Assembly: GCA_030149165.1 (NCBI GenBank)
Contig: JASBRY010000008.1
Location: 529,688-593,687, forward strand
Length of the DNA stretch: 64,000 bases
From: Phycisphaerales bacterium
GTDB taxonomy: Bacteria > Planctomycetota > Phycisphaerae > Phycisphaerales > UBA1924
Reading direction: 5' to 3'
Both the position numbers and the translations under genes were made by a program. Shown here piece after piece: positions 55,066 to 64,000 of this stretch. The notes under the pieces are model-generated. The model was not told where the DNA came from, ran no database searches, and worked only from the letters and a program-made list of their open reading frames with translations. The stretch's first letter is position 1. Each line of letters begins with the position of its first letter.

Positions 55066-56643
55066 ATGACCTCGCCGCACACGCATCATATCCACGATGA
55101 AACCGTCCCGGTCCTCGACTTTGGTGGACAGACGGCTCAGCTCATCTGCCGGCGCGTGCGCGATGCCGGAGTCTTCTCCGTCCTCGTCGCCCCCACCATC
55201 ACGGCTGAGGAGCTCAAAGCGATGAACCCCAAAGGGATCATCCTCTCCGGAGGTCCCGCATCGGTCTCGGCGGAGGGCGCACCGACGATGGATCCGGCCA
55301 TTTTGGAAATGGGCATCCCGGTCCTCGGCATCTGCTACGGCATGCAGCTTGGATGCCATCTCCTCGGCGCGACGCTCACGCAGGAAGACCATCGCGAGTT
55401 CGGACGCGCGATGCTCAACATCTCGCAGACCGGCAAAGGACTCTTCGACGCGATCCCGGAATCCACACAAGTCTGGATGTCCCACGGCGATCAGATCACC
55501 GACCTCGCCGCGGCGGAACTCGAAGCGACCGCTTCGACGGACACCTGCAAATGTGCCGCGGTGCGATCGACCAATCCGAAACACAACTTCCTTGGACTGC
55601 AGTTCCATCCCGAGGTCACGCACACACTCCACGGCCCCGACATCTTCCGCAACTTCTTGTACGAAATCTGCGACTGCTCCGGACTCTGGAAGATGGCGGA
55701 CTTCGCGAACGAACAAGCCGAAAAAATAAAAGAACTCGTCGGCGACAAGCGAGTGATCTGTGGTTTGTCGGGCGGTGTTGATTCGTCCGTCGTCGCGGCG
55801 CTCTTGCACAAAGCGATCGGTGACCAGCTCACCTGCGTGTTCGTAGACAACGGGCTGCTCCGCAAGAAGGAACGCGACCTCGTCGAACATACATTCAAGG
55901 ACCACTTCAACATCGACCTCCGCGTCGCGGATGCATCGAAAGACTTCCTCGATGATCTCGCAGGCGTGACTGATCCGCAGGAGAAGCGTCGTCGGATCGG
56001 ACATCGCTTTATTGAGGTGTTCAAGGAAGCCGCGCATGATATTGAGGATGCGGTCTTCCTCGCGCAGGGGACGCTCTATCCCGATGTCATCGAATCGGGA
56101 CACGGCCACTCCGGGAACAGCGCCAACATCAAGCTGCATCATAATGTCGGCGGACTCCCAGAAGAACTCGGATTCGATCTCATCGAACCCGTGCGTGAAC
56201 TATTCAAAGACGAGGTCCGAGCGCTCGGAACTGTGCTTGGGGTTCCCGACGCGATCGTCTGGCGCCATCCGTTCCCAGGTCCTGGACTCGCGGTGCGTGT
56301 GCTTGGGGATATCACGGAAGAGAAGCTCGACATCGTCCGCAACGCCGACGAGATCCTGCTCGAGGAAATCGTCGCGGCGGGACTCTACCGCAAAACCAGC
56401 CAGGTCTTTGCGGTGCTGCTCCCGATCCAATCGGTTGGGGTGATGGGTGACGGCAGGACTTATGAGCGTGTTGTCGCGCTGCGAGCCGTGGAAACGCAGG
56501 ACTTCATGACGGCGGACTGGGCACGGATCCCGTTCGATGTACTGGCGCGGATCTCGACGCGGATCATCAACGAAGTCCGCGGCGTGAATCGCGTGGTCTA
56601 CGACATCTCAAGCAAACCGCCGGCGACGATTGAGTGGGAGTGA
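55066..56643 (+). CDS. guaA: GMP synthase (glutamine-hydrolysing)
   Basis: Converts XMP to GMP using glutamine and ATP. The 525-residue protein has a glutaminase domain with [12 protein letters not shown], nucleophile Cys in [10 protein letters not shown] and the His-Glu pair in [10 protein letters not shown]. The ATP-pyrophosphatase domain has the P-loop [18 protein letters not shown], and the dimerisation domain ends [21 protein letters not shown]. The start at 55066 has GGGAG 7 nt upstream; in-frame ATGs at 54994 and 55024 would add unconserved residues. Confidence 0.98.
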   Translation: MTSPHTHHIHDETVPVLDFGGQTAQLICRRVRDAGVFSVLVAPTITAEELKAMNPKGIILSGGPASVSAEGAPTMDPAILEMGIPVLGICYGMQLGCHLLGATLTQEDHREFGRAMLNISQTGKGLFDAIPESTQVWMSHGDQITDLAAAELEATASTDTCKCAAVRSTNPKHNFLGLQFHPEVTHTLHGPDIFRNFLYEICDCSGLWKMADFANEQAEKIKELVGDKRVICGLSGGVDSSVVAALLHKAIGDQLTCVFVDNGLLRKKERDLVEHTFKDHFNIDLRVADASKDFLDDLAGVTDPQEKRRRIGHRFIEVFKEAAHDIEDAVFLAQGTLYPDVIESGHGHSGNSANIKLHHNVGGLPEELGFDLIEPVRELFKDEVRALGTVLGVPDAIVWRHPFPGPGLAVRVLGDITEEKLDIVRNADEILLEEIVAAGLYRKTSQVFAVLLPIQSVGVMGDGRTYERVVALRAVETQDFMTADWARIPFDVLARISTRIINEVRGVNRVVYDISSKPPATIEWE

Positions 56644-56650
56644 ATTTCAG

Positions 56651-57331
56651 TTATCCCTTCAGTGCTCGCGTCTTGATAGGTTTTTTCATCGCTCTGCTAT
56701 CTGACGGCACTAGGCGTTGGTTGTAGACAGCGGAGACAACAAGCTGTTGTGACTGGTCTTGAAATGGCAATCCAGTTTCTTGAACTAAGATCGCGGCAAA
56801 CTCTTGTGCTCGTTGAGCTGACTTTAGAACACCAACTACAAGCCACAAATCATCAGCCACGATCGAGACATTCCAATACTTGATCTTTGGTTGATTTGAT
56901 TTAATATCGAGCATCCCACAATACAAGACTGAACCATTCGAGTGTTCAGATGGATTCGTGCCAGATACTTCATGATTGATTAATCCAGCATCGCGATCAA
57001 TCACTATCTGATGTCTCGATTTGGATTTAAAGATCAACCCTATTCCGTATCGAAAAGACACAATGCTCACAACAATTAGTATGATGCCATAAAGCGGGTA
57101 AAAAATACTTACTCCCTGGGGACCAACAAGCGGCTGAATCGCCATCATCACACCGCCAGGCATAAATCCCAGGGCTAGTAGTAAACATGCTATTCCTTGC
57201 GTGCCTCCAACCTTCGGGCCGGTAAATGTATAAGTGATAGTCGAACTTGTACTAGCGGATGGAGCAATTGTAAATGGAACGGCATCGCTCATTTCTGGGA
57301 GATGAACAACATGAATCTCATCCTCATTCAT
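56651..57331 (-). CDS. Hypothetical membrane protein, AT-rich gene
   Basis: A 226-residue protein with two or three hydrophobic helices (GIACLLLALGFMPGGVMMAI; FYPLYGIILIVVSIVSFRYGIGLIF). A beta-rich domain follows (HQIVIDRDAGLINHEV...YWNVSIVADDLWLVVGVL), ending with a basic tail. The pattern resembles DUF3592-like or PH-like membrane proteins, but I cannot assign it. It starts 2 bp after the stop of the GNAT gene and is AT-rich (22 G/C in 60 at 56881-56940 by hand count) compared with its GC-rich neighbours. Confidence 0.7.
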   Translation of the reverse strand: MNEDEIHVVHLPEMSDAVPFTIAPSASTSSTITYTFTGPKVGGTQGIACLLLALGFMPGGVMMAIQPLVGPQGVSIFYPLYGIILIVVSIVSFRYGIGLIFKSKSRHQIVIDRDAGLINHEVSGTNPSEHSNGSVLYCGMLDIKSNQPKIKYWNVSIVADDLWLVVGVLKSAQRAQEFAAILVQETGLPFQDQSQQLVVSAVYNQRLVPSDSRAMKKPIKTRALKG

Positions 57332-57333
57332 TC

Positions 57334-57909
57334 TCAAACTTCCTGAGCTACTCGCGCCCACCGCTCATGATCTTCCCACGCCCCCTGAATCTGCAGGTAC
57401 TTCTCCGAGTACCCTTCCTTCACGAACCCCACCTTCTCCAGCACCCTCCGCGACGCGGCATTGCTCGGCATGATGTTGGCGCACACGCGATGCAAACCCA
57501 GCCCCCCACTCCCCACGGAAGTAAACGCGTGCGTCACGGCGAGTGACAGCGCTTCGCTCATCAGTCCCTGTCCCGCGAAGGCGCTGCCGATCCAGTATCC
57601 GAAGCGTCCGTTCTGGAATGGGCCGCGCTCGATGTTTCCCAGCGCGATGCGTCCGATGATCGCGCCGCTGTCTTTCATGCACACCAACCATCGCTGGGAC
57701 TCAGGGGTGTTGTGTGTTTCGAGCTCGCGATCGAACGCTTCGTTGCTGTGCAGGTCCAATCCAGAAGGCGGGATCGGTTCCCAAGGTTCAAGGTGCTCGC
57801 GCGATGCTCGTCGCAGTTCGACGAACTCATCGCGATCGAGGATTGTGGGAAAGCGCAGGAGCACACGCTCGCCGATCATGATGGGGATTGGGGGGTTCAA
57901 CCCTGACAT
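57334..57909 (-). CDS. GNAT-family acetyltransferase (RimJ/RimL type)
   Basis: A 191-residue N-acetyltransferase. It opens IMIGERVLLRFPTILDRDEFVELRRASREHL, and has the acetyl-CoA-binding pattern FGYWIGSAFAGQGLMSEAL with R/Q-x-x-G, then LHRVCANIMPSNAASRRVLEKVGFVKEG. This resembles RimJ/RimL ribosomal-protein or antibiotic acetyltransferases. The acceptor is unknown. It is cotranscribed with the membrane protein at 56651. Confidence 0.92.
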   Translation of the reverse strand: MSGLNPPIPIMIGERVLLRFPTILDRDEFVELRRASREHLEPWEPIPPSGLDLHSNEAFDRELETHNTPESQRWLVCMKDSGAIIGRIALGNIERGPFQNGRFGYWIGSAFAGQGLMSEALSLAVTHAFTSVGSGGLGLHRVCANIMPSNAASRRVLEKVGFVKEGYSEKYLQIQGAWEDHERWARVAQEV

Positions 57910-58187
57910 GGCGGGAGTCTATCCAGACCTCTGTTCGGCTTCTGATTGCAACTCACAGTTGTTGACAGACTGCTTTGGTCCCTTTAACAGGGATAATCCG
58001 TAGAATCAATCACAATTTTATGTAATTAGGTGAGTTATGGGTTTTTTGGGTTTTCACGAAATCCAACGAGTTGTATCATACGAAAGGTTCATGAGTTCAA
58101 TGCGGAGCGACGGCTTCGTTCAAGGACCGAGAATATATCGCGCGGGCCTGAGAAACCCACGCGTGTTGAGAAGAAAGGGAGAATCAC
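57910..58187. promoter_or_regulatory. Upstream region of a PEP-CTERM-type gene
   Basis: No gene is supported in these 278 bp. The first half is AT-rich with GGGTTTTTTGGGTTTT near 58040. A strong ribosome-binding site AAGGGAGA lies 5 nt before the ATG at 58188. GCGGGCCTGAGAAACCCACGCGTG just upstream can fold weakly. Confidence 0.4.
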
Positions 58188-58799
58188 ATGAAATCCAAGA
58201 TTTCCGCATTCGCAATCGCGCTGACAGCAACCGCTGCTTCCGCAGGGTCACTGAACATTGCCGGCGGCATGGAACAAAGCATGGGCAGCACAGGCGCTGC
58301 CTTTGAAGGCGGCATCGAGTACATCTTCAACGGTGGCACTGATGGCACGCTGACCATCTCGCTCACCAACATGACCGACCTCTCGGTCGGCGGTTACCTC
58401 ACCGGCTTTGTGTTTAACATCGACAGCGTTGACGCTGGTGCATCCGCATCGCTCTTGTCAACCACCAATGCTCACTTCCTCGACACAGGTGAGGAAAATG
58501 CCGCTCCATTCGGGATGTTCATGGCTGGTGCCGCACTCGGCGCCAACTGGGAGGGCGGAGGCACTCCATCCAACGGCATCGCGATGGGTGTGACTGAAAC
58601 ATTCGTGTTCTCTGTGTCCGCAAGCGACGCGAGCACACTCGATGCGATCAACTTCATCGGTGACACAGGCGACAACTTTGCTGTCCGCTTCCGTGGACTC
58701 CACAATGGTGATTCTGACAAGGTCTCGACAATCCCAGCACCTGGTACAGGCGCACTGGCGATGCTTGGTCTCGGAATCGCTTCACGCCGTCGTCGATAA
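58188..58799 (+). CDS. PEP-CTERM-type secreted protein
   Basis: A 203-residue exported protein. The signal peptide MKSKISAFAIALTATAASAGS is followed by a Gly/Asn/Asp-rich beta-structured body (NGGTDGTLTISLTNMTDLSVGGYLTGFVFNID) and the tail IPAPGTGALAMLGLGIASRRRR, the same sorting motif as the three tandem genes. The body differs from theirs. It has its own promoter region and terminator. Confidence 0.87.
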   Translation: MKSKISAFAIALTATAASAGSLNIAGGMEQSMGSTGAAFEGGIEYIFNGGTDGTLTISLTNMTDLSVGGYLTGFVFNIDSVDAGASASLLSTTNAHFLDTGEENAAPFGMFMAGAALGANWEGGGTPSNGIAMGVTETFVFSVSASDASTLDAINFIGDTGDNFAVRFRGLHNGDSDKVSTIPAPGTGALAMLGLGIASRRRR

Positions 58800-58842
58800 A
58801 CAAGTATCGACAACATCAATCTGAATTTGTGATCATCTCTTG

Positions 58843-58876
58843 AGCACGCTCCAGAACTGGGGTGTGCTTATTTTTT
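58843..58876 (+). terminator. Terminator of the PEP-CTERM-type gene at 58188
   Basis: AGCACGCTCCAG (58843-58854), AA, CTGGGGTGTGCT (58857-58868) pair along 12 positions with two G-T wobbles, followed by TATTTTTTATT. Confidence 0.88.
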
Positions 58877-59843
58877 ATTCATACTCGGCGTAGGGGTCGT
58901 ACTCGCTACTCCCTGAGTTGTTGTTGAGTTGCTGATGCTCGTGATGCGCCAGAGCCGCGGCTCCACCCAACAGCACCGCCGCGATACCAGCACGCACGAG
59001 GATGTAGCGGAGTGTTGGTGTGCCTTCCTTGCGGATCATTCCTGTGCACACAGCTCCAACGAGCAACAATGCGGCTTGGAGTGATCGAAGTTCCGAGTGC
59101 ACACTCGAACCGATCATGACGATCAGCACAACACCCACTAATGCCGTGATCGTTCCTCGGCTCAGCGTCATCGGCTTGCAGATGAGCCCCACCACTGCTG
59201 CGGGACCGAGCACCGCGAGCACGCCGGGGAGGATGGTTGATCCGGTCGCACTGCCATTGAAGAAGAGCGTGGGCATCATGCCGCCGAGCACGAGCATCCA
59301 GCATCCCGCGTCGATCCATCCAGGGATTTCTTTGGAGTTCTGCTCGTGGATCATCGCGAGCAGCGCGGGGGTGATCGCCGCGATCCCCATCCATCCGAAG
59401 TAGGACCAGTCGTTTGCGAAGACGATGTCGTTGGCTCGATATCCCGACGCGAGGATGCAGAAGACTCCACCAAACGCGAGCACTCGCGCCATAAACATCA
59501 CGAGTGCGCTTGGTTTGACCAGCGCTTCGAGCAACCCCACCAACGCGATGAGCACCATCGCGTGGGGGAGTCGATAAGTATTGTCGCTCGGCCAAACTTC
59601 AAACGATGGGAACTGGGCGCTGACCGCGCCGATGAGGCCTGTCGCGATCAGCAGCGGCAGCAACCAGACCGGTCCCGGCCTAGTGGTGGGCTTGGTGGTG
59701 GGCTGCTCGTCGTGATCCTCATCCTCAGTCCACATCGCTCTACGCGTATGGATGGACCAGAAGATCAGGAGCAGGACAATGGAGAGCCCCGCCGGGAAGG
59801 CGCCTCCCCAGATCATTAGTTGTTGCTGGACTTGCGGATCCAT
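58875..59843 (-). CDS. Polytopic membrane protein of unknown function
   Basis: A 322-residue protein with about nine hydrophobic helices. An N-terminal helix (GLSIVLLLIFWSIHT) is followed by a cytoplasmic acidic/Thr-Pro linker (TEDEDHDEQPTTKPTTRPGP). The helix bundle contains VLALVGLLEALVKPSALVMF-like and GVLAVLGPAAVVGLICKPMT blocks. The C-terminus is polar and Asn/Tyr-rich. No recognisable transport or enzyme motif. It lies 37 bp downstream of the YceI gene in the same direction. Confidence 0.78.
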   Translation of the reverse strand: MDPQVQQQLMIWGGAFPAGLSIVLLLIFWSIHTRRAMWTEDEDHDEQPTTKPTTRPGPVWLLPLLIATGLIGAVSAQFPSFEVWPSDNTYRLPHAMVLIALVGLLEALVKPSALVMFMARVLAFGGVFCILASGYRANDIVFANDWSYFGWMGIAAITPALLAMIHEQNSKEIPGWIDAGCWMLVLGGMMPTLFFNGSATGSTILPGVLAVLGPAAVVGLICKPMTLSRGTITALVGVVLIVMIGSSVHSELRSLQAALLLVGAVCTGMIRKEGTPTLRYILVRAGIAAVLLGGAAALAHHEHQQLNNNSGSSEYDPYAEYE

Positions 59844-59880
59844 GCCAACCCCTCGTTATGTATTGAAGTTGTGGTATTGA

Positions 59881-60537
59881 TTACTGTTGTACGGCTTCGA
59901 TCGCGACGGTGATCTCGACAGTGTTCCCAAGCGGGCCGTTGTCCGAGAGGTCATCAGCGAGGTATTTGGTGATGCCGTAGTCTGAGCGTTTGATTGAAAA
60001 GTTCGCTTCAAGTCCCATGACCGGCTTGCCACGGAATGTGCCCGTGCGGACTTCAGCAAGCTCTGCAGTGATCTCATTGGTCTCGCCGTGGAAAGAGAGA
60101 TTACCAGTCAAAGCATAAACCCCATCGGAGACTTCCGAGATTGATGTGGATTCAAAGCTGATCTCAGGATACTGACGCGCGTTGAAGAACTCGGCATTCT
60201 TGACATGATCGTCACGGTCTTTGTTGTTCGTGTCTACTGAGGACGCCGGGATGGTGAAGCTCATCGAGGAGTTGGTGACATCGCTCTGATCGAACTCGAT
60301 GCTCCCAGCGAGTTTGTTGAATCGGCCGTAGAAGTTCGCGACCCCGCCGTGACGGATCTTGAAGATCACATTGGAGTGGACGGCATCGACGGCGTAGGTC
60401 TTGGTTGCAACCGATTCGACATTCGTTTCCACAGCAGTGCTGCTTGCTTCGTTGGTTGTGGATGTGAATCCGGCGAGTCCAGCGCCGATGGCGGTCAGGC
60501 CGATGGTGGATGCGATCAGTGCGTGTGCTTTGTTCAT
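59881..60537 (-). CDS. YceI-family exported protein
   Basis: A 218-residue protein with an N-terminal signal/anchor helix (LIASTIGLTAIGAGLAGFT) and a YceI lipocalin-like domain: YAVDAVHSNVIFKIRHGGVANFYGRFNKLAGSIEFD, then VDTNNKDRDDHVKNAEFFNARQYPEISFEST and LTGNLSFHGETNEITAEL. YceI proteins bind isoprenoid-quinone-like lipids in the periplasm. The HVKNxxFFxxxxYPxIxFxS motif is diagnostic. The start at 60537 has a very good Shine-Dalgarno AGGAGG. Confidence 0.95.
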   Translation of the reverse strand: MNKAHALIASTIGLTAIGAGLAGFTSTTNEASSTAVETNVESVATKTYAVDAVHSNVIFKIRHGGVANFYGRFNKLAGSIEFDQSDVTNSSMSFTIPASSVDTNNKDRDDHVKNAEFFNARQYPEISFESTSISEVSDGVYALTGNLSFHGETNEITAELAEVRTGTFRGKPVMGLEANFSIKRSDYGITKYLADDLSDNGPLGNTVEITVAIEAVQQ

Positions 60538-60737
60538 TGGAGTGCCTCCTCTTGGATGTCCGCGATCTCGCGGCGTGCGTGTGTTGGGGGTGATGTTCGA
60601 TGAGCATAGGTGAATGGACACAGTTCTGAGAGTATTCCGAGATTGGAACAAGTTTCTGCATGCTCAAATCAGATCAAATCGTCCGAATGAGGGATTTCCC
60701 GCTTGGGTAGAAAGCTCAGAGAACCTATGCTCGGCAC

Positions 60738-62234
60738 ATGATCACGAAACTCTCTCTGTCGATGTTGTTCATGCTCAGCGGATGCGTCTCCACGCAGTTC
60801 ACCTCCGATGAACCTTCGGTTTCTCAGGCGCCTACCACCCCACCACCAGTTCAGATCATCCTCGACGGCGAACTCGACGATTGGTACGGACAGACTGGGA
60901 TCCGCGCCGACAACGACGAGGTGTTCATCTGTTTCGAGTCGTTTGATGAATCCCAAGCGATCCAAGCCGCGGACTTCACGACGCGTATCCGCATCGATGC
61001 GGATGCGGACTCCACGACAGGCATGCGCCAGATGTACCACACCAAGGACGAAGCATCGGGACAACCCATGATGCTCTCGCAAGGCGTGGACCTGACGATC
61101 GACATCTCACCGGAGGGACGAGACTTCGGCACACTGCGAGGTGGTTCAAACACAAGACTGCACACGGCGAACTCCACGCAGCGCGTCAGTCATGCGGATG
61201 TGGGGTTCTACTTCCTCCCAACGCATAACTCTCCGCGATACGAAGCTCGGCTCGATCGTACTCGCATGCCGCTGCTTCAACACGACGGCGCGATCAGCAT
61301 CGTGGTCGAGCATCGAGCGGTTGGGGGTGAAGTCCTCAAAACCCAATCATTCACGACAACACTCCCGAAGTACGCTCCGAGCAAACCGATCAACACCCCG
61401 ATCGCTCCAACTCCGAAAGACGGCGTGCGCGTGATGAGTACGAATGTTCTTTTCTCAACACCACTGAATGATCCTGAGCCGTTTGTTCGCGTGCTCGATG
61501 CGATGAATCCGGATGTGGTGCTGTATCAGGAGTGGTTCAAGACCACCAAAGATGAAGTTCGTGCTTGGTTTGATACACATCTCGATGATGATTTTACAAA
61601 TAGCATAATTGATGATACAAGTGGTGTCGCTATTGTCACTCGACTGCCGATTATTGAGGGTGGTATTGAAAGTATTAGTGAACCCGGAGCTAGCCGATCT
61701 CGCGGTATCGCACTCGCGGTACTTGATGCAAGTGAGCCAGGATCATCAGTGCCTAAGCCTCTTATCGTTGTTTCTGTCCATCTCAAATGCTGTGGAGGCG
61801 CAGGTTCAGAAGAAGATGTAAAACGAATAGCACAAGCACATCAAATAAACCGAATTGTGCTTGAACTCCGCAACAAGTATCCCGATGCCGGCGTCGTCAT
61901 CGGAGGCGACTACAACCTCGTTGGCTCACGCGTCCCGCTCGAGACGATGAGCAAAGGCATCGGACGCGATGGACAGGACCTCGTCCCTGTCCCGACAACC
62001 TGCTTGGGAACACAGTCCATGCTGACCTGGACGGATGCGGACAGTTCATACACGCCGGGAAGACTCGACTGGTTGCTCGTGGATGATCGTGCGTGGACGC
62101 CGATGCGTTCGTGGAGTCTCGATACTGAGCACCTGAGTGAGCAGCTGCTCAAAGACGCCGGGCTTGAGCGTGACGATTCGCGAGCGACGGATCACTTGCC
62201 GATCTTCGTCGACCTGATTCCCGCAAAGGAATAA
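60738..62234 (+). CDS. Endonuclease/exonuclease/phosphatase-family lipoprotein
   Basis: A 498-residue lipoprotein with lipobox LSGC (MLFMLSGCVST). Residues about 38-225 form a beta-sandwich-like module beginning IILDGELDDWYGQTGI, similar to CBM9/DOMON-like sugar-binding starts. Residues 235-498 are an EEP domain: RVMSTNVLF (Asn), VVLYQEWF (Glu), VSVHLKCC (His), VIGGDYNLVGS (Asp-Asn) and the final ATDHLPIFVDLI (Asp-His). The substrate may be nucleic acid or a phosphate ester. The stretch 61560-61860 has clearly lower GC than both flanks while the frame stays open and the motifs intact. Confidence 0.87.
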   Translation: MITKLSLSMLFMLSGCVSTQFTSDEPSVSQAPTTPPPVQIILDGELDDWYGQTGIRADNDEVFICFESFDESQAIQAADFTTRIRIDADADSTTGMRQMYHTKDEASGQPMMLSQGVDLTIDISPEGRDFGTLRGGSNTRLHTANSTQRVSHADVGFYFLPTHNSPRYEARLDRTRMPLLQHDGAISIVVEHRAVGGEVLKTQSFTTTLPKYAPSKPINTPIAPTPKDGVRVMSTNVLFSTPLNDPEPFVRVLDAMNPDVVLYQEWFKTTKDEVRAWFDTHLDDDFTNSIIDDTSGVAIVTRLPIIEGGIESISEPGASRSRGIALAVLDASEPGSSVPKPLIVVSVHLKCCGGAGSEEDVKRIAQAHQINRIVLELRNKYPDAGVVIGGDYNLVGSRVPLETMSKGIGRDGQDLVPVPTTCLGTQSMLTWTDADSSYTPGRLDWLLVDDRAWTPMRSWSLDTEHLSEQLLKDAGLERDDSRATDHLPIFVDLIPAKE

Positions 62235-62325
62235 TCCAAATCAATGGTATCTGACTGGACCCGATGTATATTGGACTGGGTTCTCGTTCCCCAATCGCAC
62301 GGCTACATCCAAAGCAGGATCAGGT

Positions 62326-62907
62326 ATGAAACTCCCAGTTGTCGCACTCGCCGCCTTGAGCGGCATCGCACACGCATCGCCTTACTACACCGAAGCGGCA
62401 GGCTTCACCCAGAATGACGCTGCACCTGCTGGTGGTTTTTCAACCATCACCATCGATATCTCAGGCGTAAACAGCTGGGACTTGCCGGGCGATCCGGACA
62501 ATGAACACATCGAAGTGCAATTGGGCGGGTACTTTCACATCCTTGGAATCGGATGGGATGTGCAGATCTCGACCGTGGGAGCTTCTTGGCTCTCAGAGCC
62601 GGTCATCAGCGCCAATGAAGAGTTCTTCATCACGCCGGGTGTCGGAAACGACTTCGCCGGCAGTGCAACATTCAGTTCTGGCGGCATCATCGACCTCGTT
62701 GCCATCCAGCAAGACTTCCTTCTGCCTGGGAATGGATTGCTCAACTTTGAGTTTTTCGAATCCTTCGATGATGTAAGCGACGCAATCGATGCGAGGTTTA
62801 TGGCTGGTTCAAGAATGTATGTCGAATACATCACATTCCCATCACCAAGCGGCATGGGAGTCCTTGCGCTGAGTGGGATACTTGCAACTCACCGACGGCG
62901 AGGGTGA
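62326..62907 (+). CDS. Secreted protein with degenerate PEP-CTERM-like tail
   Basis: A 193-residue exported protein: signal peptide MKLPVVALAALSGIAHAS, a beta-rich body (GGFSTITIDISGVNSWDLPGDPDNEHIEVQLGGYFHILGIGWDVQI) and the tail FPSPSGMGVLALSGILATHRRRG. The tail keeps the Pro motif, helix and basic end of the other sorting tails in the window, but the core PAPG and RRRR are altered. Its stop codon is directly next to the end of convergent rnc, with no gap. Confidence 0.8.
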   Translation: MKLPVVALAALSGIAHASPYYTEAAGFTQNDAAPAGGFSTITIDISGVNSWDLPGDPDNEHIEVQLGGYFHILGIGWDVQISTVGASWLSEPVISANEEFFITPGVGNDFAGSATFSSGGIIDLVAIQQDFLLPGNGLLNFEFFESFDDVSDAIDARFMAGSRMYVEYITFPSPSGMGVLALSGILATHRRRG

Positions 62908-63630
62908 TCACTCCGCCATGTGCACTTCACCCTCGTCGCAGATCTCGACGACCCCCATCGCGTGCAGCGCGTTCTTCGCGGCTTCCTGTTCTGCTTGTTT
63001 CTTTGATTGTCCCCAACTCGGCTGAAAGGTCTCACCTCGGACTTCGACACCGATCTTGAATGACTTCTCGTGATCAGGTCCCGACTCTTCGATGATGTGA
63101 TACGAGGGGGATACGCCGTGGAGACGCTGAACATGCTGCTGGAGCACGCTCTTGAAGTTGTGCTGATGTCCTGAGTTGACCGCGGATTCGATCATCGGAT
63201 CAATCAGCGGCTCAAGGAATCGCTTGACCGCTTCCATCCCGCCGTCGAGATACAGCGCCGCGATGACAGATTCAGTGACCGCCGCGGCGAGCGACGACGG
63301 CAGTGTTGGTTGACTCTGCATGCCTTTCCCGACTCGGATGAGTTGGTCGAGTCCCACATCAATCGCGAGCTCAGCGCACGCGGCGCGAGACACGGCATGG
63401 GACTTGATCTTGGTCATCTCCCCTTCGAGATAAGTTGGGTAGCGCCTGAAGATCCGCTCGCAAACGAACATCCCAAGGATCGCGTCACCCAGAAACTCGA
63501 GCCGTTCATTGGATTTGAGTCTCGTTTCCGTGACCGATGCGTGGATAAACGCTCGTTGAAGCAAATCGAGGTCGGAGAACTGGTGTTTGAGGATGGATTG
63601 CGCCTGATCGAGTTGATCTTTGTTCAGCAT
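62908..63630 (-). CDS. rnc: Ribonuclease III
   Basis: Double-stranded-RNA endonuclease for rRNA and mRNA processing. The 240-residue protein has the signature NERLEFLGDAILGMFV and the second catalytic acidic motif ESVIAALYLDGG. The double-stranded RNA-binding domain from about residue 165 has FKSVLQQHVQ...PSYHIIEESGPDHEKSFKIGVEV and KKQAEQEAAKNAL. The start at 63630 (MLNKDQLDQ) is chosen because upstream frames add a basic, unconserved stretch. Confidence 0.96.
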   Translation of the reverse strand: MLNKDQLDQAQSILKHQFSDLDLLQRAFIHASVTETRLKSNERLEFLGDAILGMFVCERIFRRYPTYLEGEMTKIKSHAVSRAACAELAIDVGLDQLIRVGKGMQSQPTLPSSLAAAVTESVIAALYLDGGMEAVKRFLEPLIDPMIESAVNSGHQHNFKSVLQQHVQRLHGVSPSYHIIEESGPDHEKSFKIGVEVRGETFQPSWGQSKKQAEQEAAKNALHAMGVVEICDEGEVHMAE

Positions 63631-64000
63631 GTGATCGCTCCGAAAGCGGATCGGGTACGGACCAATCACACAGATCGCCCGTACAGAACCCGATCGCATC
63701 GCCTCGCTGATGCGTTGCAACGATCACTCGCTCAGCGTCTCGAGAGCTTTGAAGCACACAGACGATGAACGAGCACCCGCAGTTTCGCAGCGAGGCACTT
63801 GTACTTTCTGTAGTATGGGCGATTTGCAAGTCGAATTCCAGTCAAGACTTGAGAATCTGGGTAGTGGTTCACTTTGATCATCGCCAGGCTGGTGGTGTCC
63901 GCTAACTTGGAAATTGTGTGGATAACTACGATAACTATGATATAATTTAGGCAGCTAGAAGGAATGGTCGATAAGAATGCTTCCTGAAAGGATTTAGGAA
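63631..64000. other. Right-end region with promoter-like element
   Basis: No gene is supported in these 370 bp. At 63921-63947 the sequence is GATAACTAC, GATAACTAT, GATATAATT: three imperfect 9-bp repeats, the last containing a perfect -10 hexamer TATAAT (63941-63946) on the plus strand. A -35 element is not obvious (GTGGAT lies 17 nt upstream). A gene may start beyond the window edge; GAAAGGATT near 63986 could be its ribosome-binding site. Confidence 0.45.

Noticed and set aside
55033..56142. Open frame of 369 codons antisense to guaA
   Set aside because: guaA is unmistakable on the other strand, and the antisense product has no domain.

Overview
This window looks like a chromosomal segment of a marine-type planctomycete of the Phycisphaerae/Phycisphaerales kind. 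The lineage call is an inference from gene style. Secreted proteins end in PAPG...LGLGG...SRRRR sorting tails or in a GC-type dockerin tail. Small membrane proteins carry planctomycete C-x2-C / CPECG zinc ribbons. A prepilin-like protein with a late DGHV motif is present, and menaquinone synthesis uses the futalosine pathway (mqnE). Conserved genes are moderately GC-rich with several AT-rich islets. I see no phage, transposase, integrase or CRISPR array.

Layout. 0-27 kb is mostly housekeeping: dnaK behind an apparently perfect sigma-54 promoter, zinc-ribbon membrane proteins, a DUF481 outer-membrane-type protein, mqnE-rdgB, a PfkB-like kinase, two sulfotransferases, rpiA-aldehyde dehydrogenase, crcB-sixA, a DUF368 (PopT-type) transporter, tatD-lgt, nnrD, a large hybrid histidine kinase, two tRNA-Ser genes, rpoZ and a stand-alone coaC.

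27.3-39.2 kb is the most interesting part: a probable beta-glucan (laminarin-like) utilisation locus. It has a GH16 endoglucanase with CBM6 and dockerin tail, a lipoprotein of the GH-A clan, a GH1 beta-glucosidase, a complete CUT1 sugar ABC transporter (ATPase, binding protein, two permeases), a secreted carbohydrate-binding-like dockerin protein, a pseudopilin-like protein and a LacI-family regulator. Three exact copies of the palindrome TGTAAC(A/T)GTTACA each begin 2 nt after a plausible -10 box. They lie in front of the GH16 gene, the pseudopilin-lacI-ABC operon and the dockerin gene, so the regulon can be read directly from the DNA. A degenerate copy abuts the GH-A gene.

39.4-49.3 kb holds an rRNA methyltransferase, DUF1330 and NUDIX proteins, a PEP-CTERM-type gene followed by the decayed 3' end of a second NUDIX gene, a BLUF blue-light receptor, an orphan atpD, a MscS channel and three tandem PEP-CTERM-type paralogues, each with its own terminator. 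49.4-63.6 kb is again mostly core: ribH-nusB-ftsY, a UbiA-type prenyltransferase, an RsbW-like kinase plus STAS protein followed by a MlaE permease, guaA, GNAT, YceI, an exonuclease-phosphatase lipoprotein with a compositionally distinct middle, two more secreted sorting-tail proteins and rnc. The right end (63.6-64 kb) carries only a promoter-like element pointing out of the window.
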